From assembly GCF_002192415.1 (NCBI RefSeq), contig NZ_CP021780.1:3224001-3288000 (forward strand): a DNA stretch of 64,000 nt, in the 5' to 3' direction. The number at the start of each line of letters is the position of its first letter. Positions within the stretch are counted from its first letter, which is position 1. Position numbers and translations under genes: made by a program. The notes beneath the pieces are model-generated. The model had not been told where the DNA came from and made no database searches. It worked only from the letters and a program-made list of their open reading frames with translations. The DNA is from Paenibacillus donghaensis. GTDB lineage: Bacteria > Bacillota > Bacilli > Paenibacillales > Paenibacillaceae. Below are positions 7,823 to 15,157 of this stretch, piece after piece.

Positions 7823-8347
7823 TTAATCAGCCTTCAACCACTTGATACTGTATTCCATACGTGAACCAATGTTACGCCGAATCAAGGCCACACAACGATT
7901 AAAATCATCTCCGTGCTCGTTGTTCATACAACAAGACTTGCTTTGCCCATTGATTGAATACAGACTCACATAGTACCTCTTACACGATACACCTATGTCA
8001 TTCTCAAACATACATTCTTCAATAACTGCTGAATAGTCTCCATCTTTTGGAACCCTGAATCTTGATATGTATTTTTGTATAGGTGTTAATGTGAAGAACG
8101 TAATATCGCTCAGCATTAGAACAACTTCATCAGGTTCATAATATTGCCCTAAGAACTGTATAATCAGTTGTTCATACTTCACTTCGCAAGAGTAAATATC
8201 TTTCACAAATTCAGCAGGAGAACGGATGTATCTATGTATTGAATCCAAATAATCATTATTTTTTTGATATAGATTATCTAAATCATCCACATTATTGACC
8301 GTATGAAATAGCTCTTTGTTGATGTAGAATGGATTAAACCTTATCAT
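7823..8347 (-). CDS. Phage early protein of unknown function
   Basis: 174 residues, no recognised domain. Its start overlaps the end of the membrane protein gene at 8334 by 14 bp, so the two are probably co-translated. Several cysteines are present (CKRYYVSLYSINGQSKSCC) but not in an obvious zinc pattern. Confidence 0.6.
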   Translation of the reverse strand: MIRFNPFYINKELFHTVNNVDDLDNLYQKNNDYLDSIHRYIRSPAEFVKDIYSCEVKYEQLIIQFLGQYYEPDEVVLMLSDITFFTLTPIQKYISRFRVPKDGDYSAVIEECMFENDIGVSCKRYYVSLYSINGQSKSCCMNNEHGDDFNRCVALIRRNIGSRMEYSIKWLKAD

Positions 8348-8855
8348 TCATAAAGTCCCATCGTGTTTGCAATTCATTAATTAATTCCTTATAGGCTTCT
8401 TCGGCATGACAAGCAAAATCATCTTCGCGCTCTAGCTCCATTTCTTGTTTAACCAATTCAATGATTTTCTCTTCCATTCCATTTATGGTTATAATATCAA
8501 TAAGAATGTTTGCCATATCTTGATTATGAGTCCATGCTTGATGTGCATCCAGATATGAATCTTTATATCTTTCTGCAACTGTATTTACTGTTTTCATTGA
8601 ATCAAGCACCATGTTATTGGATTCAATAATTTTATAATCGCTTGTCGCCATTGCAAATTTGATATAGCTTCTCATGAAATACACTGCACAGACAGTATAA
8701 AATGCGATAATGAGTGTTCCGAATAATGAAGCTTGCTTATTTAAAATTAAAGTATTGGTAAAGCTAGCTCCTGCCATGTAAGAATTGATTAATCCAAGTG
8801 TTAGAGTAGAGTATTTCAATATGCCGAATCTTTTCTTCATTTTCATTTTATTCAA
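8334..8855 (-). CDS. Phage membrane protein, two N-terminal helices
   Basis: About 173 residues with two hydrophobic segments in the first 65 residues (LGLINSYMAGASFTNTLIL and LIIAFYTVCAVYFM) and a long acidic helical cytoplasmic part. The first codon is TTG three bases after GAAGGGA, with in-frame ATG codons just behind; the exact start is uncertain. Function unknown. Confidence 0.6.
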   Translation of the reverse strand: MNKMKMKKRFGILKYSTLTLGLINSYMAGASFTNTLILNKQASLFGTLIIAFYTVCAVYFMRSYIKFAMATSDYKIIESNNMVLDSMKTVNTVAERYKDSYLDAHQAWTHNQDMANILIDIITINGMEEKIIELVKQEMELEREDDFACHAEEAYKELINELQTRWDFMNDKV

Positions 8856-8943
8856 TAGTCCCTTCTATGTGTTTCTATTTTTTTATCAAATGCTTGTTTT
8901 ATTAATAGACTGTAAATAATCAGAATATTTATTGATTCTTTTT

Positions 8944-8971
8944 TTGTTTCCTAATATCATGGTAATATTAT
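8944..8971 (+). promoter_or_regulatory. Possible sigma-A promoter for the metallopeptidase gene
   Basis: TTGTTT and TATTAT are separated by 16 bases, ending 35 bp before the start codon at 9007. The match is moderate. Confidence 0.4.
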
Positions 8972-9006
8972 TCAATAGTTCTATTTACTCATTAGGGGGA
9001 TAAAAA

Positions 9007-9717
9007 ATGCACTATGTTTCAATAGAATATGATAAAGATGTTTTCTCAAAAGATAACTACCGGATTTATAGTGAAAAAGATTTTATTTTATTGGTTGAGA
9101 GTCTCGCCAAAGAAAGCAATATTTTGACGATACCTCCAATAAATTTTTATGATATGAAACCAATTGGTTTCTGCGAAATAGTAAAAGTAGATTCTATTTA
9201 TCAAATATATCAGCTCGGATTCGACAGAAAACTTCTTGATGGAAAAAGTTTCACTACTTCACAGATAGAAGATGTTGTAAAGCATGAACTTTCCCATCTG
9301 ATTGCAACACTTCATCATAATGATGATTGTAAACATGATAGCCGTTGGGAACAAATTGCCCTTAAAGTTGGATGCAACCCTTCTCCTTACGCATGTCTTA
9401 CTCAGTTAGATATAAAACTCAAAATTAATTCTATTCCACAGCCAAGTAAACAGTATTTTATTCTTCGCTGTAAGAAGTGTAGACAAATTATAAAAGAAAC
9501 CAATGTATTAAGTAGTACCTTTCACTTTTTTTTATTGAGTGAATCAAACTTACCATTCCATCTGGGTCAAATTACTGCGGGCAGTGAGTGTTGTCAGGCT
9601 TCATATATTTTTGAAGCCAGAGCCGACTCTATGATTAGACAACTGAAAAAATCTAATGAATTAGTATCATTACAGGAATATCTTACAAACTTTATTGATA
9701 CAAAAAATTCTTTATGA
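9007..9717 (+). CDS. SprT-like zinc metallopeptidase
   Basis: 236 residues. The central part has the zinc protease signature HELSH (residues 96-100) followed by a conserved-looking HHNDDCKHDSRWEQIA segment that would supply the third ligand, as in SprT/YhgB-type proteins. A zinc-ribbon-like region follows (CKKC and a later CC). It starts behind GGGGGAT, from its own promoter, against the neighbouring early genes. SprT-like proteins act on DNA-bound or chromatin proteins in other systems; the phage target is unknown. Confidence 0.75.
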   Translation: MHYVSIEYDKDVFSKDNYRIYSEKDFILLVESLAKESNILTIPPINFYDMKPIGFCEIVKVDSIYQIYQLGFDRKLLDGKSFTTSQIEDVVKHELSHLIATLHHNDDCKHDSRWEQIALKVGCNPSPYACLTQLDIKLKINSIPQPSKQYFILRCKKCRQIIKETNVLSSTFHFFLLSESNLPFHLGQITAGSECCQASYIFEARADSMIRQLKKSNELVSLQEYLTNFIDTKNSL

Positions 9718-9722
9718 AACCC

Positions 9723-10265
9723 TTATTTTATCGTTTTCTTTAGAGACATTTTTTCTAAGCATATAGCAATGTCTCCAAAAATATCATTCTCTTTATCTAT
9801 GCATTGAGAGTAATATTTTAATTTGTTATTCTCTAAGTCTTCATTCCAACCATCTTCATCAATTTCAGACAAATCATTACTGTATTCAATATAATTTTTT
9901 GTAACAAATCGATCTTCTGGTAATGGGTCAACTACTGAAAGTTCAGCATCTCCAAATCCCCATGAAATAATTAAAGAAATATAGATTCCTGGATCTTCAC
10001 TCGTTGGAATAACTACCAGTCGATTATCAATTCCTGAAAGTCCAGTTTTCACTTCATAAGAGATGCCTTTTTCTTCGGCAAATTTATTAATTCTTTTCAT
10101 CAATCTGTATGTCATTTTAATCATTTCTGTACTCCATGATGGGAAAGAACTACTTTCTTCTTCGTCATTCGTTTCATAGCCTAGAAGAGAGAGATTGATG
10201 CCTAATTTTTTCATTTCCACTACTTTCTCCTTGTGATCCTTTTCTGTTTCCATCCAATCAAACAT
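9723..10265 (-). CDS. Phage early protein of unknown function
   Basis: 180 residues, strongly acidic. It starts nine bases after GGAG. The gene faces the metallopeptidase gene, with five bases between the two stop codons. No motif recognised. Confidence 0.6.
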   Translation of the reverse strand: MFDWMETEKDHKEKVVEMKKLGINLSLLGYETNDEEESSSFPSWSTEMIKMTYRLMKRINKFAEEKGISYEVKTGLSGIDNRLVVIPTSEDPGIYISLIISWGFGDAELSVVDPLPEDRFVTKNYIEYSNDLSEIDEDGWNEDLENNKLKYYSQCIDKENDIFGDIAICLEKMSLKKTIK

Positions 10266-10280
10266 ATTACATTTCTCCTT

Positions 10281-10742
10281 TTAATCGTTTTTAGCGCTAT
10301 TAAAATGTGCGCTCTTTAAACCTGAGCTTGCATCTCCAACAGACCACCAATCAGGTCTACCTTTATCAGAAAAACTAGTGTGATCAATAAATCCAGTGAT
10401 AATGGGATGGGGAAAATCAATATCATGTGTAAAACTGACATTTTCATCTATAACCGCTATTTCTGAGACGGGGCGATTATAGAATTTTCTCATGTATATT
10501 TTTTTATAATCAAATTCCTCACGTAACTTTTTTACTGGTGAAAAATCTTGAACAATCACGTTATATCCATGCTTCTTACCAAATTGGATTAATGCCGTAG
10601 TCTTTCCTGTTCTCTTCGTTCCACCAGTGTATATAAGCCTTCTATCAAATGCCGCCTGTTCCAATTCTTCTATGTATTTTGTATTCAAATACTGAAATAT
10701 ATCAGAAGAGAATTGATTTGTTCCAATCTTTAATTTAAACAT
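10281..10742 (-). CDS. P-loop NTPase-like phage protein
   Basis: 153 residues with a Walker A motif (GGTKRTGKTT, residues about 40-49) and a plausible Walker B strand (EIAVIDEN). The protein is too short for a helicase or packaging motor; it may be a small kinase-like or AAA-like protein. Its start overlaps the end of the zinc-ribbon gene by eight bases and has no strong ribosome site of its own, so translational coupling is likely. Confidence 0.65.
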   Translation of the reverse strand: MFKLKIGTNQFSSDIFQYLNTKYIEELEQAAFDRRLIYTGGTKRTGKTTALIQFGKKHGYNVIVQDFSPVKKLREEFDYKKIYMRKFYNRPVSEIAVIDENVSFTHDIDFPHPIITGFIDHTSFSDKGRPDWWSVGDASSGLKSAHFNSAKND

Positions 10743-10947
10743 TGTTACTACGGATGCCCGTTACAGAATTCCACTGTTCTATTGGTGATTTAAGGTCTAG
10801 CTTTTTGTAGTCTCTTACTCCTTTGAGTAATAAGTTTGCTGTCTTCTGACAACCCTCACACCAACACGAGTCACCACCGCATTTAGGACAAGTATTAATT
10901 CCATGCTCATTAATTGCCAAACAGTCACAACACAGATTTACTTCCAT
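10735..10947 (-). CDS. Small zinc-ribbon protein
   Basis: 70 residues with cysteine pairs CCDC, CPKC and a following CWCEGC, enough for one or two zinc sites. It starts behind GAAGGA. The overlaps with both neighbouring genes place it in a compact three-gene cassette with the NTPase-like protein. Confidence 0.65.
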   Translation of the reverse strand: MEVNLCCDCLAINEHGINTCPKCGGDSCWCEGCQKTANLLLKGVRDYKKLDLKSPIEQWNSVTGIRSNNV

Positions 10948-11264
10948 AGATTGTGTCCTTCTTTCGGTAGTTTTGTTTTCTCCATAACATCAGCAAGCAT
11001 ACTATTAAATTCTTTTCGATCTTCTGCTAAGTTGGCGAATTCATCACGCATTTTTTCTGCATAAGGTAAAATATTGAAGTATTCACATTCATTTAGAACT
11101 TCAACAGTATCATTTAGATGCTCAAGAAATTCCTCCTCATGGTCTAAAATAAACTGCATCATGAGATCATGTTGTGCAAATACTTTGTTGTGTCGGCTTT
11201 CTTCTTTAAGCAACTCATCGAGCAAATCCATCGGCTCAGCGTTCATAATTTGATAATTTTTCAT
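10938..11264 (-). CDS. Helical phage early protein
   Basis: 108 acidic residues, predicted almost entirely helical. It starts behind AAAGGGAG and overlaps the zinc-ribbon gene by ten bases. No family recognised. Confidence 0.6.
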   Translation of the reverse strand: MKNYQIMNAEPMDLLDELLKEESRHNKVFAQHDLMMQFILDHEEEFLEHLNDTVEVLNECEYFNILPYAEKMRDEFANLAEDRKEFNSMLADVMEKTKLPKEGHNLWK

Positions 11265-11314
11265 TTTTATGTTTCTCCCTTTTGTGGATCATTATTTTTA
11301 TTAATATTAATTAA

Positions 11315-11336
11315 TATATATTTATTTTATTAATTG
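11315..11336 (-). promoter_or_regulatory. Dispersed phage element, copy 6
   Basis: Minus-strand AATTAATAAAATAAATATAT, about 55 bases upstream of the gene starting at 11264. Confidence 0.55.
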
Positions 11337-11395
11337 ACTAAATCCATGATTCTCTTTAAGAAATTCAAGTATCTCTAGTGGTTACAACCCACATA

Positions 11396-11569
11396 TCAGA
11401 TACTTCTTCTCAAATGATCAAGATCAAAGAATACTCTGGCTCCTTTTGTAAATGGCATAAATTCTGCCGGGGTCTCTTTGTTGATCTTTAATACCTTGGC
11501 TTTCAAAACTAACTCTATTTCTTTCTTATATTGCTCATTCATAATCGCTCGACCATTAAATTGGTTCAT
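11396..11569 (-). CDS. Small phage early protein
   Basis: 57 residues from an ATG at 11569, eight bases after TAGGAGG; a longer open frame upstream lacks this support. Basic C-terminus (FFDLDHLRRSI). Function unknown. Confidence 0.6.
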   Translation of the reverse strand: MNQFNGRAIMNEQYKKEIELVLKAKVLKINKETPAEFMPFTKGARVFFDLDHLRRSI

Positions 11570-11630
11570 CTTAATTCCTCCTAAATCTAATTTTACATGA
11601 ATACTTATTCGCATGGTTTTCAGTTCAGAA

Positions 11631-11840
11631 TTAATAGTGTAACTCAAAACCATAGTTGTAATTTAAATAATAAAGTATTGCTCCTCTTTTGATTTCTGGA
11701 TCGCAAACGTTCTTAACGTTTTCATGGGCTTTAACCAACATTTCTTGATATTCATCATTCCTAAATCTGTTATCGTTTTTGATTAATTCTTGCTTATATA
11801 CATTCTCCCTTAAAAAGAATGTGATATGGTATAGAAACAT
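11631..11840 (-). CDS. Small phage early protein
   Basis: 69 residues starting behind AAGGAGCG. Its 5' end overlaps the second half of the frame-broken gene upstream. Tyr-rich and charged; no motif recognised. Confidence 0.55.
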   Translation of the reverse strand: MFLYHITFFLRENVYKQELIKNDNRFRNDEYQEMLVKAHENVKNVCDPEIKRGAILYYLNYNYGFELHY

Positions 11841-12095
11841 TGCTATGCGCGCTCCTTATTATAAATATAATTTTTTCGTTTTTGATTTCTTTTAACCATT
11901 CTAGGACATACTCATTGGCTAATTTATGAAAATAAACGTCAACTGGATTATTGTCTGCATGAGAAGCCAACAATTTTCCGTCTTTAGGAATTAGAGATAC
12001 TTTGTTGTCAATACAATCAATAAGGACTTTGAGAACCTTCTTTCTTCACTCCAAAGGAAATTTAATTCATTCTCTTTGTTTTTGTTATCATTCAT
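11794..12095 (-). pseudogene. Frame-disrupted early gene
   Basis: An ATG at 12095 opens MNDNKNKENELNFLWSEE, which soon hits a stop. In the minus-one frame a coherent sequence continues (KVLKVLIDCIDNKVSLIPKDG) for about 80 codons to a stop at 11794. The change of frame lies in the A/G-rich stretch near 12035, which does not look like a standard slippery heptamer. A genuine mutation or a base-call error would both fit. Confidence 0.45.
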
Positions 12096-12107
12096 TTGCT
12101 TTGATAT

Positions 12108-12129
12108 TATATATATTTACTTTTAAAAC
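12108..12129 (-). promoter_or_regulatory. Dispersed phage element, copy 7
   Basis: Minus-strand TTTTAAAAGTAAATATATAT, just before the frame-broken gene starting at 12095. Confidence 0.55.
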
Positions 12130-12536
12130 AAGTATCTACTCAAAATATTTTTAGCTTTCATGGTGGAAATATTGTTTGTACGATCAATTGATCCGTATGG
12201 ACGATACACCATTTCCCCCAAATCTACCATAGCGCTGCATTCATTTGGTTCAACAGGGATATGGAAAGTTCTATTAGTAAACCGCACAAACATAAAGTTA
12301 ATGTCTTCGCCGTTACTCTTTTTCAGCTTATGTATCCCTGTTTTATTGGCTATCCCATCTAGCAAAGCTTTGTTGATAATTTGTTTCTTTAAATCATATA
12401 ATGACTCTTGTTTCCTAAACAGCTTATCTGTTCTGCATTTACTCTTACTGTAACCAGTTTTATACCTAATATGTTTTAATCTTTTTGCCGCTTTGTTTAT
12501 TACATATAGCGCCTCTTCCAAATCTGTGTTGTTCAT
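12123..12536 (-). CDS. Basic phage early protein
   Basis: 137 residues with a strongly basic helical first half (AAKRLKHIRYKTGYSKSKCR) and a strand-rich second half. It could bind nucleic acid, but no known domain is recognised. It starts behind GGAGGAAGG and is preceded by a sigma-A-type promoter joined to a copy of the dispersed element. Confidence 0.65.
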   Translation of the reverse strand: MNNTDLEEALYVINKAAKRLKHIRYKTGYSKSKCRTDKLFRKQESLYDLKKQIINKALLDGIANKTGIHKLKKSNGEDINFMFVRFTNRTFHIPVEPNECSAMVDLGEMVYRPYGSIDRTNNISTMKAKNILSRYLF

Positions 12537-12567
12537 CCTTCCTCCTTGTCACCTCCTCTCACGTTTA

Positions 12568-12624
12568 AATATACAACAGCCAACATTATAAGTCAACACT
12601 TTTTATATGTTTATTTTAATAAGC
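12568..12624 (-). promoter_or_regulatory. Sigma-A promoter next to dispersed element, copy 8
   Basis: On the minus strand the element ATTAAAATAAACATATA (12602-12624 region) is followed by TTGACT (12591-12596), 17 bases, and TATATT (12568-12573). The promoter drives the gene at 12123-12536. The GTGTTGAC junction is shared with the site at 17.3 kb. Confidence 0.7.
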
Positions 12625-12934
12625 GTAATTTGTTTCCATATTTCTTAATTAAAACTATTCTATCTTCTTCAAGTTTACGCATCTCTTTCATCAATAGCAT
12701 CTTAACCAGATCAGAATGGTTTAAATGATGGTATTCATATGCAAATTGCATATACCACAAGTGAACCTCAGATAGTTCCGATTTACCTTCTTCATGTTCA
12801 TAGGCACTAAAAATTAATGATTCGGGTAAGCCCATGTCAGGCATTACATTTACAGATCGTTTAAGTTCTGAGATTCTTATACCCTCTTCGATCTGTTCTT
12901 CCGTCATATCCCACGAATCATCCCATTCAATCAT
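12611..12934 (-). CDS. Acidic phage early protein
   Basis: 107 residues, acidic with a basic C-terminal tail, predicted helical. It starts behind AAGGGGG, about 25 bases after the end of the MazF-like gene, with which it may form a pair. The sequence does not resemble a known antitoxin. Its end overlaps the dispersed element of the next promoter. Confidence 0.6.
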   Translation of the reverse strand: MIEWDDSWDMTEEQIEEGIRISELKRSVNVMPDMGLPESLIFSAYEHEEGKSELSEVHLWYMQFAYEYHHLNHSDLVKMLLMKEMRKLEEDRIVLIKKYGNKLRLLK

Positions 12935-12958
12935 TGTGTTTCCCCCTTTTTTAATATG

Positions 12959-13345
12959 TTATATTAGTCTTTTCTCTGCTTCTGCTGAAGCTTTATCCAA
13001 TTCCCCATAATAAGAAGAAGGTATATCCATAATCTTATGAATTAACCCAGTATTTTTATCTATGGTAACTTTTGATTCAAACATAGCTATACTATCTCTA
13101 ACAAACCCAACTTCCTCGGCAACTATTTTAACATGAGTTGGTAATTTCCTCTTTATAGTACTGCTAGTTATAGGGACTACCGTAACATTTGGGGAAAACT
13201 TGTTTCCGATATTATTACTAATTACAAGTACTGGTCTCACACCACTTTGAATAGATCCTCCATTTTCCCCTAAATCTGCCAACCATATTTCATCTTTATA
13301 AACAACCTTATTGGCAACCGCCCCTCTTTCCATAACAAGACTCAT
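12959..13345 (-). CDS. MazF/PemK-family endoribonuclease-like protein
   Basis: 128 residues from the ATG at 13345, behind TGGAG; longer in-frame starts upstream overlap the promoter. The SH3-like MazF barrel is visible: DEIWLADLGENGG, the conserved SGVRPVLVISNN and VVPITSSTIK, and KLPTHVKI. These proteins cleave mRNA in toxin-antitoxin modules. No recognisable MazE/AbrB-type antitoxin lies next to it, although the small acidic protein downstream could serve. It is the first gene of the leftward early block. Confidence 0.85.
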   Translation of the reverse strand: MSLVMERGAVANKVVYKDEIWLADLGENGGSIQSGVRPVLVISNNIGNKFSPNVTVVPITSSTIKRKLPTHVKIVAEEVGFVRDSIAMFESKVTIDKNTGLIHKIMDIPSSYYGELDKASAEAEKRLI

Positions 13346-13408
13346 ATGTACCACGCTCCATTTTTTGTTTATCAATGTCATATCTATATATTTATCTTCT
13401 ATGTTTAT

Positions 13409-13473
13409 AGTATACACAATTGCATAGTTTTATACAAGTCATAATACAATTTAAATATATGTTTATCTCAAAT
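13409..13473 (-). promoter_or_regulatory. Promoter of the MazF-like gene with dispersed element, copy 9
   Basis: Minus-strand TTGTAT (13432-13437), 17 bases, TATACT (13409-13414). The element GAGATAAACATATA (13456-13473) lies just upstream, as at the 12.6, 17.3 and 42.4 kb promoters. Confidence 0.65.
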
Positions 13474-13513
13474 GTTGCAAATTCATTTTATTAGCGACAT
13501 TTATTTGTATTCT

Positions 13514-13572
13514 AGTTAAAAAATAGCCCTGACATATCTCCATTTAGGAATATATCAGGGCTATTTTTTAAC
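13514..13572. terminator. Bidirectional terminator between early and late blocks
   Basis: A long, nearly perfect hairpin (AGTTAAAAAATAGCCCTGA paired with its complement, one small bulge) with A-run and U-run on opposite sides. It can stop transcription from both directions. Confidence 0.85.
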
Positions 13573-13677
13573 TAATTTCTTCATCTGAAATTTTTACGAA
13601 ATGAATTCAAACAAATACGACCACAGAAGAGAAGAAACATTTATTGGAAGAGATGAGTAACGAATGAAATAGGGAAT

Positions 13678-14025
13678 TTAAACTGATAAATATTCGTTTA
13701 TCTGGTCTCCATATTTTAATTGGAGTTCAGTTTTCTTAGTGTCGAACTCTTCTTGAGTAATAATATTGTTTCTAAACAATGATTCTAAAATACTTAGTTC
13801 TTTAGCCATTTTATGAGCGTAAACATGCGAATCTTGTTTTTCCAATAGTTTTTCTCTGTCTTTTTTATCTTTGCGTTCTTTTTTAAAGTATTTTGAGAAA
13901 TAATAAATGGTGAATGGTATAGTCACCAATGGAATCCAGCTTTCCTTACCCAGTATTAAAGTGAAAAATAAACATAGCATTGCCGATAAGACACCATAAA
14001 GAAAATACTTGTATTTTTCATTCAC
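13678..14025 (-). CDS. Membrane protein with C-terminal SHOCT domain
   Basis: 115 residues. Two N-terminal hydrophobic segments (YFLYGVLSAMLCLFFTLIL and IPLVTIPFTIYYF) are followed by a Lys-rich linker and a SHOCT module (LESLFRNNIITQEEFDTKKTEL). SHOCT domains occur at termini of membrane proteins and may mediate oligomerisation; their roles are poorly known. The GTG at 14025 follows GGGGG. It is the last gene of the rightmost-to-leftmost late transcript before the terminator. A second SHOCT membrane protein lies at 47942. Confidence 0.7.
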   Translation of the reverse strand: MNEKYKYFLYGVLSAMLCLFFTLILGKESWIPLVTIPFTIYYFSKYFKKERKDKKDREKLLEKQDSHVYAHKMAKELSILESLFRNNIITQEEFDTKKTELQLKYGDQINEYLSV

Positions 14026-14092
14026 TTAAAAGCCCCCTACAACAAGATAGGGAAATTATACCATGAAAGATGGAAGAGAAAAATGACATAGC

Positions 14093-14121
14093 TAAAAAAG
14101 GCCAATACAGATTGTACTGGC
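14093..14121 (-). terminator. Rho-independent terminator
   Basis: On the minus strand GCCAGTACA and TGTATTGGC pair around three bases and are followed by CTTTTTT. It ends the transcript of the exported protein gene at 14152. Confidence 0.8.
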
Positions 14122-14151
14122 TTTGATGGTAGACATTGCGTTAGTGGTGAA

Positions 14152-14868
14152 TTACATCATATAGAATTTCAAATTAATATAAGTTGACGAATTTGGTTTA
14201 CTATAATCTATTGCTTGTTTTCCTGAATTATCTTTGATAGTTGCATCTGATTTATAATAATTGGTTAATTCACCTTCATAAAAACCATTCTCGTGAATAA
14301 CACTCAGAATCAGCGGTGTTTGCAGCTCCCCATTTTGAAGATTGACGTTCAAAGCATTCACCTTGATAACCGAATACACAGCAAAGTTGTTCTCCAGTAC
14401 CACATAGTGGAGCAATGAATTGCCCGTCCCCTTGTCCTGTGCGTTAACTGAGATTTCTCCTGCTGCTATTGCTGCCTTCACTTTCTCAGCATCTAACTTT
14501 CCATTCGTACCATACTTGTCATGCAATCCTTCTACATATTCCCCTTCTGTTTTGCTAGGTGTAGTAGTATTCTTATCTGTTGTTCCAGTACCTACCGAAT
14601 TGGTAGTCGCTGTTTTACCTTCAGCAAATGTTACTGTAGTTGAAGTGACTCCGCTAACAGAATATCCGAATGAATCTCCGGCATCACGTACAGGAACATA
14701 AAGTTTATTCTGGACATTCATTGCCTCTACTGAGTTCTGGTTGCTACCTACCACTATGCTTACTTTTTTAGGTGTTGCTTTCAGGTAATTTGCTGCCCCG
14801 ATTGTCGTTCCTGCTGTTAAAGTAATGCCTACAACCGCGCCAAGCAGAAAAGTTGATGCCTTTTTCAT
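14152..14868 (-). CDS. Exported protein, stalk domain plus ankyrin-like repeats
   Basis: 238 residues. A signal peptide (MKKASTFLLGAVVGITLTAG) leads into a copper-amine-oxidase-N-like stalk domain (VVGSNQNSVEAMNVQNKLYVPVRD), then a Thr/Ser-rich linker and a C-terminal region with ankyrin-like units (NSLLHYVVLENNF, TPLILSVIHENGF). Such stalk proteins are common surface proteins in Paenibacillus-type bacteria. Placement downstream of tail genes but with its own promoter region and terminator suggests a lysogenic conversion gene rather than a virion part. It starts behind GGGAGG. Confidence 0.65.
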   Translation of the reverse strand: MKKASTFLLGAVVGITLTAGTTIGAANYLKATPKKVSIVVGSNQNSVEAMNVQNKLYVPVRDAGDSFGYSVSGVTSTTVTFAEGKTATTNSVGTGTTDKNTTTPSKTEGEYVEGLHDKYGTNGKLDAEKVKAAIAAGEISVNAQDKGTGNSLLHYVVLENNFAVYSVIKVNALNVNLQNGELQTPLILSVIHENGFYEGELTNYYKSDATIKDNSGKQAIDYSKPNSSTYINLKFYMM

Positions 14869-14889
14869 TTTTATGTACCTCCCGAAATT

Positions 14890-14928
14890 ATATATGGCAT
14901 ATATCTGATTACAGTATATACCATATAT
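14890..14928 (-). promoter_or_regulatory. Large dyad upstream of the exported protein gene
   Basis: ATATATGGCATATA and TATATACCATATAT (one mismatch) are separated by 11 bases, 20 to 60 bp before the start codon. It overlaps the expected promoter position and could be a regulator binding site. Confidence 0.5.
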
Positions 14929-14946
14929 ATCGGACTAGTTGTGGAA

Positions 14947-15132
14947 TTAGTTTACTCTCTTACCATTGATATATACTGGAGCGCTAGAAGTTTTGAAAAA
15001 CTCCTTCAATTCATTATTTTCTTTGGATGCAATTTCAATATTAACATCCCCATCAAATACAACTGTCATATCCCCATTTTCATCCATTGTAATTCTGGCC
15101 TTTGCTGGCCCTTTAACAGTAACTCGATTCAA
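14947..15132 (-). CDS. Small phage protein, TTG start
   Basis: 61 residues from a TTG at 15132, nine bases after AAAGGA. Two short strands and a Lys/Glu-rich helix (SKENNELKEFFK). It follows the tail protein gene closely and may belong to the same transcript. Function unknown. Confidence 0.5.
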   Translation of the reverse strand: MNRVTVKGPAKARITMDENGDMTVVFDGDVNIEIASKENNELKEFFKTSSAPVYINGKRVN

Positions 15133-15157
15133 TCATTATCATCCTTTTTTATAAGTT

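Noticed and set aside
14890..14928. Large dyad as a terminator
   Set aside because: It has no U-run and lies in the promoter position of the exported protein gene, so an operator is more likely.
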